Shown here: positions 42,649-54,251 of the stretch, piece after piece
Layout of the letters: each line of letters opens with the position of its first letter
Numbering within the stretch: position 1 is the stretch's first letter
Source: Aphrocallistes beatrix
Taxonomy: Eukaryota; Porifera; Hexactinellida; Sceptrulophora; Aphrocallistidae
Assembly: GCA_963281255.1 (NCBI GenBank)
Contig: OY725494.1
Span: 757,934 to 821,933 of the forward strand
DNA: 64,000 nt
Direction: 5' to 3'
The notes under the pieces: generated by a model
The model's database searches: none
Seen by the model: only the letters and a program-made list of their open reading frames with translations
Told to the model about the DNA's origin: nothing
Translations under genes and position numbers: made by a program

Positions 42649-43764
42649 GTGGTTATTACACTTTTATACAATCATCAATTGTGAGAGAAACCTAAAAGAA
42701 CACTTTTAGGTTTCCTTCACAATTGATGATATATGAGGCATTCCATATCATTTCACCCATCCTAAATAAGATTTCCTCCGAATCGTTCAAAAATTTCAAC
42801 ATTGCAACAACAATATAGGGTAAGGATAACCTGAAATTTTTGGCGCCAAAACCCTTCTGGAAGCCAAATTATAGCACGTACAAAAATTCGACTTTTGAGT
42901 GTCGGACTCATTTGGTCCCAATCGATTTTCCACTTGAATTTATGACTATTGTCTCGTAGTAAAGTATTTTAATGACATTTATAACTTTCTAGGTATAATT
43001 TACCTCGTAGAATTCAAATCCGGCACTAAAAATACCCCAAAGTGGCAAATTAATGGTCAATTTTTGTTTTTAATGTAAAAATCCGACATTTTCATACTAA
43101 ATCTTCTTCAGGTCGAAAAAAAAATCTTTCAAAAAAGTTTTGTCTGATACTTACAGAAAACCTAGCAAATAGATTGTTATTTAATATATATTAAAACTGG
43201 AGAGGTATTTTTTCTTATTTTCAAAATACATTACCATTCGCAAGCTATGCTAATGAATTGGAAAAATGCTGATTAGTTGTTTGTTAGCGGCAAGAATTAT
43301 GATATAATTGATTTTTATTTCCTCTTAAATCACTTTTTAAAATTTTAAAATCATTATCCTGCGAATAAATTGAAATTACAAAAATCGATGGTATGATTAA
43401 TTACTTTCTCTCTATCCTACATTTTCATCAGTGATATTGTATACAGCATGGCAACACAAGAGGAACAATTGGTATGCACTCCAGGTAAGATGAATTAGAA
43501 ACCACAAATAATTGTGTACTCACCCCTGAAATATAATATTATTCTACACAAGTAAGTGTGTTGTGAAGATTCATAATTAGTTATTACATTCAGATCACCA
43601 TGGTAACATAAAATACGATAGTTATTTATATCGTATTTTCGAAGACTCAGCAACATATTACTATATACGTATACTATAATATAATATAATAGACCTGTAA
43701 AACAATTAATTCTATTTCATATCAATCGTTGCTCTAACTTCAATCAACTATTATTATACGTAAG

Positions 43765-46700
43765 ATGGCTTCATTCTCTATTGAGTCTCTACTCCCAAAT
43801 TGTACAGTTGGCATCCTTCTGGAAACTCCATTTAAAATCCTACTATATCAAACAAGATAAGCTCATGATGTTTGGTGACCTCGATCAAAACGATCAACAG
43901 CTAATTGTGCTACGCACAAGCTTAAAGTTAACCACCCTTGATAATATTTGTGGCCATCACTTCGCAATGTATTTAACTTCTTATGTGCAGTTGCAAAGAT
44001 CCTGCGCAAATCCTTTCGGATTCCACAGAAAAGTCTTCTATTTATCCAAAGGTAAGTAGTGTCTCAACAAAATTTGTATTCATAGATATTCCTCTAATTC
44101 GTTTTAATAGGATGCATAATTAAAAGTTGGAAATCGTGACTAAGCTATAACTATAAATGTTTAGGGCAAGGAAGAGAAATGCGATTAGACGAATCTCTAA
44201 AGTTGAGCGAAACTCTGAATGTTACCGTGATCCCTGGAAAAAAATTGTGCGTCCGGTGCAAGATTCAAATGTTTGAAACGTTGCGGAATTTTGACGAGAA
44301 CAAAGTTGAAGAAGAAGAAACAAAATATACAGGACCGGGGTTCGATTCCCCAGATATCGAACTCAAACGTATCGAAAAAAAGTTCACTAAACAAGTACAC
44401 CTAGCAACATCCAATGCACCTCTCGAACTGGAACTATTTAATTCAGCACTTGTATCTAAATCACCAAGGTATTTTAAGGATAAAAGTTTTTAGATAAATG
44501 AGTTTATAATGGAATCTATTTTTGAGTTTATAATGGTATGTATTTTCAATTTTAGAGAAGATTCAAACATCGAACATACTGGTAGAGGCACAAGTTTTAA
44601 ACTATATGACCCTTCATTTCAGGATAGTGACATTATTGAAAAAGCAGCCAACTTTGATAGCTTAATGGCAATGGTTAAAGCTAAAATACACGAGTCAGAA
44701 GATAAAAGAACTATAATTCATTTGTTAACTCTCGCGCCAAGCAACTGGTCCAAAAATAAAGTTCAAGAATATTTCGAGGTAATTGTTTGATAGAGTAAAC
44801 ATTTAATAAATTCTAAATTATCGTAAATATTTCTAAAACTAAAGATAGACTTTCATCAAACAAATATTGCCCTTTTGGATAGCTATTTTTGAAATGCATT
44901 TGTGTAATAAGGAGCAAAATTATTTGTTTCCCTGAGTTTGCAGAGTTTTTTCCGAATCATCCCTATCTTGCCCTATGAAAATACTATTTTAGAGAGCTAT
45001 TAAAACGCAGGCTAGAAAAAATGAATTAGTCATTATGGCATTTTATAGACGGTATAAGTGCCTTGTTTAGTTATGCGATTGTGTCGAGTCCCTAACATTA
45101 TTTATTTTCGTATAGGTAACAGAATATCAGGTAAAACAAGCTAAGATGCTATTTCACGAAAAAGGCATTCTATCATTTCCACAACCCAAGAAGGGAAAAG
45201 CACTATCTAAGGAAATCAAAGACATCACTCTATTGTATTATGAGGATGATGAATATTCGCGTGAGATGCCTGGTTAGTAGCAGTATTTACTGTTTATTTG
45301 TTTTTGTCTAAAAAACTTATTTGTAACTCGTGGAGAGTTCCCTTGAATTTTTGTATTGGCTCGTGAAGGGCGTAGAGAGTGTTTTAGGCGCCTTACAAAT
45401 TAGTATATTCTCATGTTCATGCACTTATGTGGGGTGTGACTGTACAATTAGTAATTCAACATATCTCGTTATATTATTTACTTAACCAATTTTTTACTAC
45501 ATTTAGGTCAAAAGGATGTTGTCAGTGTCGGGAGAAAGCAGTATAAACAAAAACGTCTAATGCTACTTAGCTTAAAAGAACTATACCAACAGTTTTTGCA
45601 GAAGTTTCAGAATCACCCTGAGGTAATTAGTTTGCCTTTGCCTTGTAAAGTTCGCATTATCGAGTCGACTGTATTTAGCATCATACATACGTTATATTAT
45701 ATTATTTAATTACAAGACTCTAAAATATAAAATCTATGTAGTTAATTTCTATTTTTTTAGGTTAAAATCGGATTCTCTAAATTTTGCTCTCTACGCCCTA
45801 AATGGTGCATTTTACCAGGTGCAAGTGGGACTCATTCAGTATGTGTTTGTGTCATTCATCAAAATGTAAAGTTGTTAGTTGATGCAATCCAAACTAAAGA
45901 AAATTACTCAGACTTGATGAATTACGTTGTGTGTGCACAAGAAAACAGAGATTGCATGATACACAGGTAGTGTTAATAAACTTTCTGTAATTATTAAAAT
46001 TAATCATATTACTTTTGAAATTATGCAGAAAATATGGGGATAAATCGTTATGTATACAAATATATAATTTTCAGGTGTGAGAAGTGTCCTGGGATTGACA
46101 AACTTAGAGATCATCTTTACGATACTCTCGAAACTCAGGCGGATTCTGACATTGTCTATCAACAATGGATTGGTACAGATCGAACTACACTCATATCTGA
46201 CTCAACTTCTCTCCATCACTTAATAGATATGATTGTCAGTTCAATTGACACCCTCACAACACACTCCTATACTGCAAAAGCACAATCGAAATATCTTAAA
46301 ATGCGTAAGGAAAATCTTGATGAAAATTCACTAATTTGTCTTGGTGACTTCGCCGAAAACTTTACCTTCGTTATACAAGATGAAATCCAAAGCTATCACT
46401 GGTCCAAGCAGCAAGCAACACTTCACCCAATTGTAATTTATTACAAAGTTCAGAATCTGTTGAAGCACCAATCATTCTGCTTTATTTCTGATGATATGCA
46501 CCACGATACTTCAATGGTTTATTTAATTCAAAAAATGCTCCTCAGCTACGTCAAAAAGTATATTCCCAAGATCAGTAAAATTGAATATTTTTCAGACGGA
46601 TGTGCAGCTCAGTACAAAAATAAGTACAATTTCATTAATTTGTGTAAACATAAGGACGACTTTGGATTGGATGCCGAGTGGAATTTTTTTGCTACTGCAC

Positions 46701-47335
46701 ATGGGAAGTCTCCTTGTGATGGCATAGGAGGCACTGTTAAACGTATTACAGCAATCGAAAGTCTGAAAAGAACGCATAATAACCAAATTATAACTCCTGA
46801 AGGAATGTTTAATTTCTGTAAGTTACTTAGTAGCGACATAACCTTCTTTTATTTGTCCAAAAGCGACGTAGATACGGAACGGAAATTTCTACAAGCTAGA
46901 TTTGCGAGTGCCAAGACAATCCCAGGAACAAGAAGTTTTCACCGATTCAGACCATTGAATTCGTCTGTGCTCGATATTATGCGAACAAGTGATCAAGAAA
47001 ATTTTTCACTCAGATTCGATTTTGAAAAAGACGCGCAAGTGTTTCCCTTAGCCTCAATTGGAAATTATGTGGCTTGTGTCTATGACAACAATTGGTGGAT
47101 TGGCATTATTGAGCAGGTGTTTGATGAAGAAGGAGACACAGAAATAAAACTAATGCATTTTAACCCTCGAACGAGAACATTTAAGTGGCCTAGCAGGGAG
47201 GATGCATGTTTGATCCCAATCACTAATATTCTGTGCAAGATAAATGCACCATTAACAACCTCAGCATCTAGCCGTCAATATATACTTCCTACAGCAGATA
47301 TTAATTCAATTATCCAAAAATTTAAGTCAAGATGA
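43765..47335 (+). CDS. Multi-exon transposase of the Sola-like element
   Basis: Exons with GT/AG borders: first exon ending 44051 (start unresolved), then 44165-44468, 44556-44778, 45116-45272, 45507-45622, 45761-45966 and 46075-47335. Reading phase is kept across every junction after 44051. The protein has an N-terminal Cys/His-rich part (ICGHHFAMYLTSY, RSCANPFGFH), a middle Cys pair, and a C-terminal nuclease-like domain: LICLGDFAENF, ISDDMHHDTSMV, EYFSDGCAAQYKNKYNF and HGKSPCDGIGGTVKR. The conserved D residues fit an RNase H-like transposase. ATG candidates are 43448 (inside the TIR, CTCCAG/gtaaga donor) and 43765; neither joins cleanly to the frame ending at 44051, so one small break there is possible. 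Confidence 0.75.
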
Positions 47336-47727
47336 CCTGATGAATGAAAAAACAACAGTGATCTTTACTTACTAAGATATAATATATGGAGAATTTATAT
47401 ACTTACTATAAATACGAGTCAATAATTATCAATTGTGTGAACCCATTTTTTGAACCGTGTATTTAGCAGGGTTCCACCCAACTAAATAAATGAGTTGATT
47501 TCCCCTTTCGGCGTGGTGGAGAATTAAAATCTTTGTTTTAATACGAATGTTGTTGATCAAACCTTCATGTTGTAGTGAAATTAATCAAATTCCTATATAC
47601 TGGAGTTAGCGGAGTCTTCGAAAATATTTTATGTTACCATGGTGATCTGAATGTATTTAACTAATTATGAATCTTCACAACACACTTACTTGTGTAGAAT
47701 AATATTATATTTCAGGGGTGAGTACAC

Positions 47728-47960
47728 TAGAATTGAATAAATTGAATGAGTTGAATGAATTGAATGAGTTGAATGAATTGAATGAATTGAATGAGTTGAA
47801 TAAATTGAATGAGTTGAATGAATTAAATGAGTTGGATGAGTTGGTTACATAAAGCTGGATAAATTGAATGAGTTGAATGAGTTGGTACAATATAAATGAA
47901 TGAGTTGGTGCCTAGAAAATGAGTTTTTTTACCAACTCAAAATGAGTTGATACAGCCCTG
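47728..47960. mobile_element. hAT-like MITE made of GAATGAGTTGAAT repeats
   Basis: 8-bp target duplication GAGTACAC at 47720-47727 and 47961-47968. The interior is a near-continuous run of TTGAATGAATTGAATGAG units. TIRs are weak (TAGAATTG and CAGCCCTG). It interrupts the right arm of the Sola-like element. Confidence 0.75.
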
Positions 47961-48908
47961 GAGTACACAATTATTTGTGGTTTCTAATTCATCTTACCTG
48001 GAATGCATACCAATTGTTCCTCTTGTGTTGCCATGCTGTATACAATATCACTGATGAAAATGTAGGATAGAGAGAAAGTAATTAATCATACCATCGATTT
48101 TTGTAATTTCAATTTATTCGCAGGATAATGATTTTAAAATTTTAAAAAGTGATTTAAGAGGAAATAAAAATCAATTATATCATAATTCTTGCGGCTAACA
48201 AACAACTAATCAGCATTTTTCCAATTCATTAGCATAGCTTGCGAATGGTAATGTATTTTGAAAATAAGAAAAAATACCTCTCCAGTTTTAATATATATTA
48301 AATAACAATCTATTTGCTAGGTTTTCTGTAAGTATCAGACAAAACTTTTTTGAAAGATTTTTTTTCGACCTGAAGAAGATTTAGTATGAAAATGTCGGAT
48401 TTTTACATTAAAAACAAAAATTGACCATTAATTTGCCACTTTGGGGTATTTTTAGTGCCGGATTTGAATTCTACGAGGTAAATTATACCTAGAAAGTTAT
48501 AAATGTCATTAAAATACTTTACTACGAGACAATAGTCATAAATTCAAGTGGAAAATCGATTGGGACCAAATGAGTCCGACACTCAAAAGTCGAATTTTTG
48601 TACGTGCTATAATTTGGCTTCCAGAAGGGTTTTGGCGCCAAAAATTTCAGGTTATCCTTACCCTATATTGTTGTTGCAATGTTGAAATTTTTGAACGATT
48701 CGGAGGAAATCTTATTTAGGATGGGTGAAATGATATGGAATGCCTCATATGGTATTCAATGAATGGAAGAAATGTTGATCAATAAAATTATTCATTTCGT
48801 GACCCCCCTGGGGGTCGCGACCCCCAGGTTGAAAACCCCTGCAATAGATATAGTATGTTTTTAAAATAATATGTTTAGATTGTATTGAAGTTAGTATATA
48901 CTCTCGAC

Positions 48909-49100
48909 CAGGGTATTATACAGCCCTCCAGAGATACGCTCCTAATCTAAAATCCCTAAATTTTCATACGCCTAAATCTATAAATTGCATTATAAAATAG
49001 GGTAAATTGGGTATTATTCTGGATTTTCACGCTCTTAAACACTTTGAGGCTTAAAATCATACGTCTAAAGGAGCGCCTCGCGCTCCTAGATAATCCCCTG
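48909..49100. mobile_element. hAT MITE
   Basis: Perfect target duplication CTCTCGAC at 48901-48908 and 49101-49108; ends CAGGGTATTATAC and TAGATAATCCCCTG. Internal GAGCGCCTCGCGCTC palindrome near 49078. Confidence 0.85.
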
Positions 49101-49108
49101 CTCTCGAC

Positions 49109-49572
49109 TCTTCGTACCATCATGCGCATAAGGACCAGTGATTGCACTAATAAAATGTCATCGACATAGCTCAATAACCTCCGGGTGATAATTAAAACTT
49201 TACGATGTCCCCTCGTAGGTTTAAACCGGATTGAACTGGGGTTTTTTCGATATTATCCTTTGGTTGGGTCTCAATTAAACGTTAAATAATATAGATATCA
49301 CTGTCAGTGTCAGAATACATTTCTTAAAACTGCTAATTCTACATATAATTGGAAGGATACTCCAGTTTGTGATGTAGCGAAACTTTAGTATTAAAATGAC
49401 TTTTGTCTATAAATGTCGGTGAGAGACCGATAATGCAGAAGAACACCAAACAGTATGATTCTATCGGAATCAGAGTGTTAGAATTAAATCCGCTGATTCG
49501 CACGTACAGATGTACAAATTAACTAACGCACTCAAGGACGGATATAGTACATCGTCCAAGCTATAGGGACAT
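49109..49572. other. Intergenic
   Basis: No gene recognised. TATAAATGTCGGT..AGAGACCGATAATGCAG near 49410 matches 15330-15360, again just upstream of an L2 fragment. Confidence 0.4.
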
Positions 49573-50014
49573 GTGGGAGCTATAATCCCCTTGCACACAG
49601 CTACCAAGTCTAAATGTACTGCGCTCCTGAAGGTAGCCAATGACATCCTCCTCTACATGAACCAAAAACACGCCACACTTCTCGTCCTCTTGGATCTCAG
49701 TTATGCATTTGACATCGTTGACCATTCTATCCTACTCACACGCCTTCCTACACATTTCAGGATTTGTGACACTTCTCCCTCTTGGTTCAAATCATATCTC
49801 TTCGGCAGAACCCAATCCATTCCTATTCGCAGTTCAAATTCACACTCCCGTTAAATACAGCATCCCCGTTAGATCATTAGGTCAGTTCCTTGTCATGGGT
49901 ACCTGTCAACAAATCTCAAATTTCCACATTAATAGCATCTCTGTTAGCAGTTCTCTAATCTCGCCATCCAGAGAAGCAAATAACTTGGGTACCTGGTTCG
50001 ACAACAACCTTTAA
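49573..50014 (+). pseudogene. Diverged L2 reverse transcriptase relic
   Basis: LLKVANDILLYMNQKHATLL and LLDLSYAFDIVDHSILLTRL, then after a stop and a jump NNLGTWFDNNL, follow the order of the L2 copies at 15.6 and 33.6 kb but with heavy divergence. The YADD region is deleted. An older relative of the same clade. Confidence 0.75.
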
Positions 50015-50100
50015 AAATGGTCCCCCGGACCAATATTCCATGGAAAATTTTTCCATGCAGGATCAAAACTTTCAGCATATGACCTTATCGCATTAGATGA

Positions 50101-50254
50101 ACAATTATCCATAATTGTCGTATTAGATGAACAATTATGCATAATTGTTGTGAAATGAACAATTATGCATAATTGTCGTATTAAATGAACAATTATGCAT
50201 AATTGTTGCGAAATGAACAATTATGCATAATTGTCGACAATTATGCATAATTGT
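50101..50254. repeat. Tandem array of an 18-bp perfect palindrome
   Basis: ACAATTATGCATAATTGT occurs about six times (first copy with one change), separated by alternating CGTATTAGATGA and TGTGAAATGA spacers, giving a unit of about 30 bp. The alternating spacers suggest a two-unit higher-order repeat. Confidence 0.85.
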
Positions 50255-51039
50255 TGATTTCGCAAATTTGTCCTAACATATACACATATATATATATACA
50301 TTAATCGAGTTTTAATAGTAAGGATTAGATTAGATTATATATTGACATAATATTGATTCTCTAGGTTGTGCCAAAATGGATGTGACCTAATAAAGTTGAT
50401 TCGCTTAGAATAATGAGGTTTAACCCACAAAAGAGGGTTTTGCTCAACCCAGTTTAATTAATTAATAATTATATAACCCTCGCCTGGCTACGTCTCAAAA
50501 GTATAAATAGAGAAAACCCCACTTTCAGTTCACTTTCAATGTACTTTCATTTTCATTTTCAACATTCCTAGCCAACCGCGGGTTAAACTTGGGTTTAACC
50601 CAGGGGGTAGATTAAACCTGTTGATGACCAATTCTAATCTCTCTGTGTTAGATCATCTGTGAATGATATGCCATTGTTCGATCAGTACTAATTACCTTTG
50701 ACCGAGTTGGCTTCAATCAAATGAACAATTAACTTGTATTACACTGTTCTTGTTTTCAAAGGATGTAGTATTGATGGACAAATTTAGAGACTATCTGTGT
50801 TGGTAATTTTGCTTCTGGATCATTAATTTAGCGTTTTCTTTAGTGGATGCACTTCAAAGAATGCAGAAGCTCCTTCAGCCATTAATAATACAATTCTATA
50901 AATTATTATATTAAATGATAGAATACGAGTTAAATTTGTCCTTTAGTATTTACAAAGAAAGGTATATTTATTCTTGAACAGCATTAAAATCTCAGGCGCA
51001 TGCGCCTCGTCGATTTTAATACCTCTGTAGTATACATTT
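50255..51039. other. Intergenic with dispersed repeats
   Basis: 50300-50325 is the inverse of CCTTACTATTAAAACTCG. 50440-50600 is the reverse of the repeat at 13797-13930. GGCGCATGCGCC near 50997 is another NRF1-like palindrome with no gene evident beside it. Confidence 0.45.
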
Positions 51040-51265
51040 TTATTTATTTATGTAATCTCCTATACTATCTATTACTGATCTAATACGATTAGGCATACTG
51101 GCGACTAGATTTTCCAAGATATTCGGATCAATGCTTGCCCAGGCCTTTTTACTTGAAAAATCAGGTGTCCGATTTTAGTAACATTCTCCATTCGACAGAC
51201 ACTATCTTTCAAAATGGACTATAGATTCTTGATAGGATTGAGATCGGGTGAGTTGATTGCCAATC
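51040..51265 (-). pseudogene. Tc1-type transposase C-terminal relic
   Basis: The minus strand reads LAINSPDLNPIKNL, matching the NSPDLNPIENLW block that surrounds the last catalytic acidic residue of Tc1 transposases. About 60 further residues follow, with stops. No TIRs identified. Confidence 0.6.
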
Positions 51266-51933
51266 TCCTTTACGCCAAAACCCTAAAGCATTCAGCATTC
51301 CAATGGCCTGCATACAGAGCACTAAACAATGATCTCGGACATTCATTTTACAGGAAATAACAGGTGACAGCGTGAGTAAAAATTCTGGAATTTCAGTTTA
51401 GCTATAAATAGATTAAGTAATTTTCAGCAAAGTTCAACCGAATACTGACCAATACTGAACTAAGAAATGAAGACTACTTATGGTTATAATACAATACCAA
51501 GTATGACTACTTAGACAATTCTGCTACCCGACAACACTTTTAGACCGATCAACTTGCGATTTAACGTAAAACAAATTGCAATAGAATATATTCCAATAGT
51601 TTTCTACCCAGAAATAGCTATAGCATAATCTACTAAAAATGTGCTACAATCTAATTAGTGGAACCTTCCAAAAATATGCTCAACAGGCCGTCGGCGCGGA
51701 CAAAATTAGAAAAAAAATTTGAAAAATTTAACTTTTTCTAATTCATTTAAAAGTGGATGCTAGAAAGTAGCATGATACTTCTAATTTTTAACGATATTTA
51801 ACCATATTTGGAAAAAGTTTATGTCGAAATGTGGAAGTTTGACTCTTCAATTTTATATTTCTTATTCATAATTTAAAAACTCAATATTTTTTTACATCCT
51901 ACTTGGAATTCTTTCAGATTAAACTAGAATTAG
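51266..51933. other. Intergenic
   Basis: AT-rich; no gene or repeat recognised. Confidence 0.4.
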
Positions 51934-52565
51934 ATGGCCGACTGTATCTTCTGTCAACAACCGCTGTTAGATGGGTCGCAAACTGTCACTTTGGGAGTCA
52001 AAGGATGTGAAAGTATAGCATGTGCAAGCGAAGTCCGTGGTAGCAACATTCAGGTAATTCCTGGTCAGGTAGTGCACACTAAGTGCCGGAGTGATCATGT
52101 AAATCCGAAATTATTGAACACTCTCAAGAGAAAGTTCGATATTGACTCATCCGAAAATGAGAAACTAACATTGAGATCAGCTGAACCTATATTTTGTTAT
52201 AAAGAACAGTGTTTGTTCTGTGGAAAACCAGATGACTATGTTGGGAGAAAGACAGAATTTAAACTCATCCCCGTTCGAACACTCGACTTTCAGCATGAAA
52301 TTTTGAAGCTATGTGAAGAACGTCAAGATCAGTGGGCAGAAAAAGTTAAAGCTAGAGTAGCATATGCGATGGATCTACCTGCAGTTGATGCTGTATATCA
52401 TAAACTTGCAGTGGTAATTTCGAACAGGAAAAAAAATTCCAGTACTTTTTCTTACTGAGAAGTCAAAATCAACAAATCCCAAACGGTGGTAGGCCTGAGG
52501 ATTTAGTAAAGGCTGCTGCTTTTACCAGGGTAGCAGACTACCTTGTTTCTCTTTTCTTACTGGAG
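51934..52565 (+). pseudogene. Cys/His-rich protein fragment, probably TE-associated
   Basis: ATG at 51934 opens a 174-codon frame with MADCIFCQQPL, VVHTKCRSDHVNP, EQCLFCGKPDDYV and DLPAVDAVYHKL. The spaced CxxC and CxxxH pairs suggest a zinc-binding N-terminal domain. I have seen this pattern in large uncharacterised invertebrate proteins linked to mobile elements, but I cannot name the family. Near 52430 the frame breaks at an A-run; related-looking sequence (FRTGKKIPVLFLTEKS) continues in another frame to about 52565. Function unknown. Confidence 0.5.
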
Positions 52566-53003
52566 TAGAACTAAGCGTGCTTGCAGTTATTACGTAGCAT
52601 ACTTTATATGCTATGGGGTTGGGCAATGTGTATCAATTTTAAGACAATGAAATATGTTTGCCAACTTCTCAATTGCTTTTGGGATCCATTATTGAGTATA
52701 ATTTCCATTTTGTTAGAATGGGTACCTCGCGAATTGACTGGCTACAGTCAATGTTTACTTACATGAACGAAAATTGATCATTAATGCTACAAGGGTAAAT
52801 ATTCTTTAGTTCACTCTTGAAAGGAATCTACGTTTTGACCAAATAGCAATTATTTATAGGGATATAGATCTTCTTTCTACAAGTAAATAGGCTGATATCC
52901 GATATCTCGTACATATATGGAGCTGATACTATAGTGAATGATCACTATTGACTATTCTACCATTATAATTTCTTGTTTTTTACTTTGCTGCTAGATTCAA
53001 TTG
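52566..53003. other. Intergenic upstream of an NHL gene
   Basis: No TE ends recognised; it should contain the promoter of the gene at 53004. A 61-codon frame at 52581-52766 has no motif. Confidence 0.4.
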
Positions 53004-54251
53004 ATGGCTATAGCTTATCCTACTTCACCAGATCATGGAGAAGATAATTTTGTGTTAGAACTGAGGAGGGTGAGAGAAGAAATAAAACAAAAATTTATCA
53101 TATATATTGATTGTGTAAAAGCGAGAGAATGTGAACTGTTGGAAGAGTTGGATATCATTCTAGCATCTTATCACTCTTATCGAGATGAAGTTCAAAACCA
53201 AAACAAAAGTAAGAGAATACTCGAGGAATCCAAAAATTTATCAGAAGAGCAATTACAAAAATCCCCAATCAATGAATTCCAAAAAGATATTATAAAATTA
53301 ACTGAGAACGAAATCAATTCGATTATGTCTCCAGCAGAACCAAAAATGGTCTATTTTGTTTGTGATAAAATGTTTACGGAATTGAACAAGTTGGGCAAGT
53401 TGGTTGAAAATGTAAGATTGGGTGTTGATTATAAGAGAAAGGTGCATCCTGTAGTAGTGTTTGTGAGAGAGGATATGGAATGGAACAACTACAATCCATG
53501 GGGAGTGACAGTTGATAATAGAACAGGTAACATTTATGTTGCAGATTGGGGTACTCACTGTGTGAAAGTATTTGATAGTTCTGGAACGATCTTGTTCAAA
53601 TTTGGAGATAGTGATGGTGAAGGAAAGATGCTACATCCTAGAGGTTTAGTTATTAGTGAGGATAGAATCCTGATCTCCAATTACGATTATTTAAAGTCTA
53701 ATCATAATATCTTGATTTATCTACTGAATGGTGATTTTGTTTCTAAAATTGGGAAATATGGGGATGGTAAGATTGAATTTTATTTTCCACGTGGTATTGC
53801 CTGTAATGAATCCAATGGTGATATCCACATTTGTGATTGCAATAACAATCGTATTCAAATACTTTCTAAAGAACTTCAATTCAAATTTCAGTTTGGTGCT
53901 GATAAACTCAAACATCCTCTAGATGTGAAACTCTCAAAAGAAAACATTTTTATTCTTGATGAGTCTAATCCTTGTATACATATGTATGACCTCAATTTAA
54001 TTCTACAGAAAAGTGTCATTTCTAGAGGAATAGGAATGCAAGTTGTTAAACCTTTTTATTTCTTTATTGATGATTCTAATAATATTATCATTTCTGATTC
54101 TAGATCTAATTCCATTAATGTCTTCAATCCTGAATTTGAATTGATTCACAAGATAGACACTTCTCCAGATCCTGTGGGAGTTGTGATAAATAATCAAGAA
54201 AGAATTTTAGTAGTCTGTCGAGCTGACAAAGGTTGTCTTCAGATATTTTGA
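53004..54251 (+). CDS. NHL-repeat protein with N-terminal coiled coil, intact
   Basis: 415 residues in one exon from the ATG at 53004 (MAIAYPTSPDHGEDN; the codon before it is TTG). Residues 1-130 are helical and charged (LELRRVREEIKQKFIIYIDC, KARECELLEELDIILASY), probably a coiled coil for dimerisation. From about residue 150 come six NHL blades: NPWGVTVDNRTGNIYVADWG, HPRGLVISEDRILIS, FPRGIACNESNGDIHICDCN, HPLDVKLSKENIFILDES, and two more, closing with GCLQIF. It is the best-preserved member of the coiled-coil type and the reference for the frameshifted copy at 10090. It lacks RING and B-box, so ligase activity is not expected. Confidence 0.88.
   Translation: MAIAYPTSPDHGEDNFVLELRRVREEIKQKFIIYIDCVKARECELLEELDIILASYHSYRDEVQNQNKSKRILEESKNLSEEQLQKSPINEFQKDIIKLTENEINSIMSPAEPKMVYFVCDKMFTELNKLGKLVENVRLGVDYKRKVHPVVVFVREDMEWNNYNPWGVTVDNRTGNIYVADWGTHCVKVFDSSGTILFKFGDSDGEGKMLHPRGLVISEDRILISNYDYLKSNHNILIYLLNGDFVSKIGKYGDGKIEFYFPRGIACNESNGDIHICDCNNNRIQILSKELQFKFQFGADKLKHPLDVKLSKENIFILDESNPCIHMYDLNLILQKSVISRGIGMQVVKPFYFFIDDSNNIIISDSRSNSINVFNPEFELIHKIDTSPDPVGVVINNQERILVVCRADKGCLQIF

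Larger units (their letters stand above)
42735..48746 (+). mobile_element. Sola-like DNA transposon with about 900-bp TIRs
   Basis: Starts GAGGCATTCCATATCATTTC and ends with its inverse; flanked by ATAT on both sides (42731-42734 and 48747-48750). The inverted arms run about 42735-43645 and 47610-48746, the right one holding a 233-bp hAT MITE. ATAT agrees with the ATWT target I recall for the Sola1 group. The arms are nearly identical, so the insertion looks young. The class should be treated as probable, not proven. Confidence 0.65.
41409..48841 (-). mobile_element. hAT element with ZBED/SCAND3-like transposase, expanded by insertions
   Basis: Ends CAGTGGTTTTCAACC at 41409 and GGTTGAAAACCCCTG at 48841; target duplications CAATAGAG and CAATAGAT differ at one base. 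Without the MULE-like (42127-42648) and Sola-like (42735-48746) insertions the element would be under 1 kb and hold only the transposase 3' part, so it was already non-autonomous. Confidence 0.75.

Noticed and set aside
44335..44365. tRNA T-arm-like sequence CCGGGGTTCGATTCCCC
   Set aside because: It is coding sequence in the Sola-like transposase exon, and no acceptor, D or anticodon arms surround it.
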